DNA of 64,000 nt. It comes from Ruminococcaceae bacterium YRB3002 (GTDB taxonomy: Bacteria; Bacillota; Clostridia; Saccharofermentanales; Saccharofermentanaceae). The stretch's first letter is position 1; every line of letters starts with the position of its first letter. This document shows positions 62,159 to 64,000 of the stretch, in pieces. Both the position numbers and the translations under genes were made by a program. The stretch spans positions 62,001 to 126,000 of the forward strand of contig FMTG01000003.1 in NCBI GenBank assembly GCA_900099715.1, written 5' to 3'. The notes under the pieces are model-generated. The model saw only the letters and a list, made by a program, of their open reading frames with translations, did not search any database and had not been told where the DNA came from.

Positions 62159-63739
62159 TCACTCCCAGATATTGATAATATACAGAAACTTTGTTTCTTT
62201 GCCGATACTTAAGGTGATGCAGTCCGATCGTGGTATCAGCGAACCTGCCCTCATGTCCGTACGTTCCTCAACACGGCAGTCCCTGTACTGTGTCATGATG
62301 GCTTCACACCTTGATTCCATTCTTTCCCTGATCCTTGCCGCGGCAGGAGTAACATATACTTCCGCACCATTGATCATGACCGGAACAAGATCTCCCGAGC
62401 GCACCATTTCATTCAGCCTGAGCTCTGAATCAAGATGATATAGGTCTTTATCGTCTTTTGCAAGTTCGAACCGGTCATTAAGTTCAGGATCCCAGGGGCT
62501 GTACCGGCAGTAACTGTAATAACCTGCCACGATCACCCCGTCTCTTACGGCAAATGATATACCACATTCCTGCCCGAGATCAGCTTTCCCGCTTACGATG
62601 AATGCAGCTTCATCACCCTTTGGTTCATGGATGATCATCATATCCGGATGAAATGATTCCAGACTCCACCCCTGGAAGATCCTTGCCAGCTTATCCAAAC
62701 GGCTCACCGGGATACTGTTAAGAGCCGCGCCGCAAAGGGAGATATATGATCTGCTTACATTTCCGACAGCAGTAACACTCAGTTCATCCCCCGTCAGATC
62801 CCACTTTACCCTGTCAACGGATTCATATACCGGAGGATCTTCATTACTCAGCGACGATCTGAATGCGGAGTATCTGTCATCGATAACAGAAGCCAGTCTG
62901 TTATATGTGTCTTCTGAATATTCCACGCAATAGTATGCTTTGTCCGGATTCCGTACCGCCTCATAATAGTCGAACATAAAATGATCCATACCGGGTCTGA
63001 AGATATTTGCTTCTGCACAATAACTGTCGAGGAATTTAAGGATACCGGGGCGTATCTCATTTCTGAGAAGACAATAATCCATAACAACCCTGAACTGATC
63101 AAGAACATCTCCGCCCGCATACCTGAGTGAATCATTGATCTCATCTGTCAGAAGCTCTCTGTCCCGGAGCCACTGGAACAGATATATAACGGGCATCGAG
63201 GCATATCTGTATACCTGATAATTCATGTCTGCTGAAACTTCCGTACCGTGTATCCTCTTATACTCTGCTGCGGCATCTGCCCACACCCATTTCGCTTTGT
63301 AATCAGTAAAGCCTGAGAGGCGGGGATCAATACCGTTTGACTTCACGGGCTTGTTGTCCTGCCCTCCGGCACGTGAACGGCAGAAGAAAAATACCGCTGT
63401 TCCGACAACGGCAGCAAGGATTCCAAAACACAACGTCGCCTCCGGGATAAACACTTTGGGAGTAATGTAGAGAGATGCAAAGAATAACAGAAATACAGTT
63501 GTTTTCATCAACAAAGAGGATGCCACTACTCTTTTGTTTTCCTTCCACAGCCGCAGTATACTGACGATATTGATTGCAAGATACAGACACTGGGCGGTAA
63601 GGAACAAAGCCACCATCAGCAGATAACCGGGCTCATATCTCACGGTGAAGATGAGGATATTGAGGAGTTCGAACAGTATCAGCGGTATATTGATTACTGC
63701 CGCGGCGATAAGATAGATAAGGCTGAGTTTATGTCTCAT
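62159..63739 (-). CDS. Membrane-anchored protein of unknown function
   Basis: 526 residues. Four N-terminal helices (KLSLIYLIAAAVINIPLILF, YLLMVALFLTAQCLYLAINI, ASSLLMKTTVFLLFFASLYI, LCFGILAAVVGTAVFFF) are followed by a cytosolic part of about 390 residues. This includes helical (DVLDQFRVVMDYCLLRNEI) and strand-rich segments (ISFAVRDGVIVAGYYSYCRY). No known family is recognised. The start overlaps the EAL-gene stop (ATGA), so it may work in that signalling context. Confidence 0.7.
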   Translation of the reverse strand: MRHKLSLIYLIAAAVINIPLILFELLNILIFTVRYEPGYLLMVALFLTAQCLYLAINIVSILRLWKENKRVVASSLLMKTTVFLLFFASLYITPKVFIPEATLCFGILAAVVGTAVFFFCRSRAGGQDNKPVKSNGIDPRLSGFTDYKAKWVWADAAAEYKRIHGTEVSADMNYQVYRYASMPVIYLFQWLRDRELLTDEINDSLRYAGGDVLDQFRVVMDYCLLRNEIRPGILKFLDSYCAEANIFRPGMDHFMFDYYEAVRNPDKAYYCVEYSEDTYNRLASVIDDRYSAFRSSLSNEDPPVYESVDRVKWDLTGDELSVTAVGNVSRSYISLCGAALNSIPVSRLDKLARIFQGWSLESFHPDMMIIHEPKGDEAAFIVSGKADLGQECGISFAVRDGVIVAGYYSYCRYSPWDPELNDRFELAKDDKDLYHLDSELRLNEMVRSGDLVPVMINGAEVYVTPAAARIRERMESRCEAIMTQYRDCRVEERTDMRAGSLIPRSDCITLSIGKETKFLYIINIWE

Positions 63740-64000
63740 TGTCCGTGAACGATCTTGAGGAACTGATCCTTCGGTACAGGCTTGGAGAAGTAGAATCCCT
63801 GCAGGTAATTAACTCCCAAAGGCTTAAGCAGTTCGATCTGCGACTCAGTCTCGACGCCTTCGATCAGGATATCCTTGTTCATCTGATGTATCATACGGAT
63901 ATTGTTCTCAAGTATTATCTCACCGAGATCTGTTTTCTCTGCTTCCCACAGGATGCTCTTATCGATCTTGATGATATCAAGATCCATGTTGGCAAGGGCA
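63736..64000 (-). CDS. EAL-domain protein, C-terminal part
   Basis: The frame runs off the right edge of the window; 87 full codons are visible and the true start is outside. DLDIIKIDKSIL, IHQMNKDILIEGVETESQIELL and VNYLQGFYFSKPVP are the last third of an EAL phosphodiesterase. The K-I-D and E-G-V-E motifs are intact. The rest, including the EAL signature itself, cannot be judged. Confidence 0.9.
   Translation of the reverse strand, partial: ALANMDLDIIKIDKSILWEAEKTDLGEIILENNIRMIHQMNKDILIEGVETESQIELLKPLGVNYLQGFYFSKPVPKDQFLKIVHGQ

Overview
The window looks like a chromosomal segment of a strictly anaerobic Clostridia-class Bacillota, probably a gut or rumen lineage near Lachnospiraceae or Saccharofermentans; the family is not resolved from sequence alone. 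The reasons are AGGAGG-type ribosome binding sites, a CIRCE/HrcA heat-shock operon, a ferredoxin-dependent 2-oxoacid oxidoreductase, secreted proteins made of glucan/choline-binding-type repeats, and YcxB, DUF975 and SpoIIE-type families. Every recognised protein gene but one lies on the minus strand, so the window reads from right to left. I saw no rRNA, tRNA or insertion sequence.

From right to left: 64.0-60.0 kb has the end of an EAL protein, a membrane protein, trmB and a YdcF-type protein. gap (GAPDH) follows as its own unit. A run from 58.7 to 50.7 kb holds a DUF6020 membrane protein, prmA, a zinc-ribbon protein, an orphan PTS IIC protein, a sirtuin and three small-family genes. The accessory stretch 50.7-41.5 kb holds a four-unit palindrome array, a TxpA-like type I toxin with a convergent antisense RNA (the only plus-strand gene), a ribbon-helix-helix protein, a serine recombinase, a large Eco57I-type methylase, an HTH/HipA-like kinase toxin-antitoxin pair, a GNAT, a Glu/Lys-rich membrane protein and an AAA ATPase/TOPRIM pair. 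Next (41.5-34.4 kb) is a tightly packed signalling operon: a cytosolic BMP-type sensor with a ParB-like N-terminus, a SpoIIE phosphatase, an acyltransferase, a secreted tyrosine phosphatase and hemW.

From 33.1 to 27.7 kb is the heat-shock operon hrcA-grpE-clpP-dnaK-dnaJ under a perfect CIRCE, with clpP in an unusual position. From 27.6 to 19.3 kb are a YcxB-like protein, a DUF975 membrane protein preceded by three helically phased direct repeats, a two-component system, an EAL phosphodiesterase, two membrane proteins and a patatin. From 19.2 to 16.6 kb is the four-subunit 2-oxoacid:ferredoxin oxidoreductase, then three paralogous secreted repeat proteins (16.4-13.4 kb), a MacAB-like export system plus mntP (13.2-8.9 kb), rpsB-tsf, a secreted L,D-transpeptidase, ileS, a site-2 protease, scpA and the start of scpB.

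The strongest candidates for little-described biology are the palindrome array (50404-50596), the neighbouring type I toxin-antitoxin with duplicated inverted 5' leaders, the BMP-sensor/SpoIIE pair, the AAA/DUF4276-like pair, and the phased repeats in front of the DUF975 gene. All functional statements are by recognition of motifs; no database search was run.
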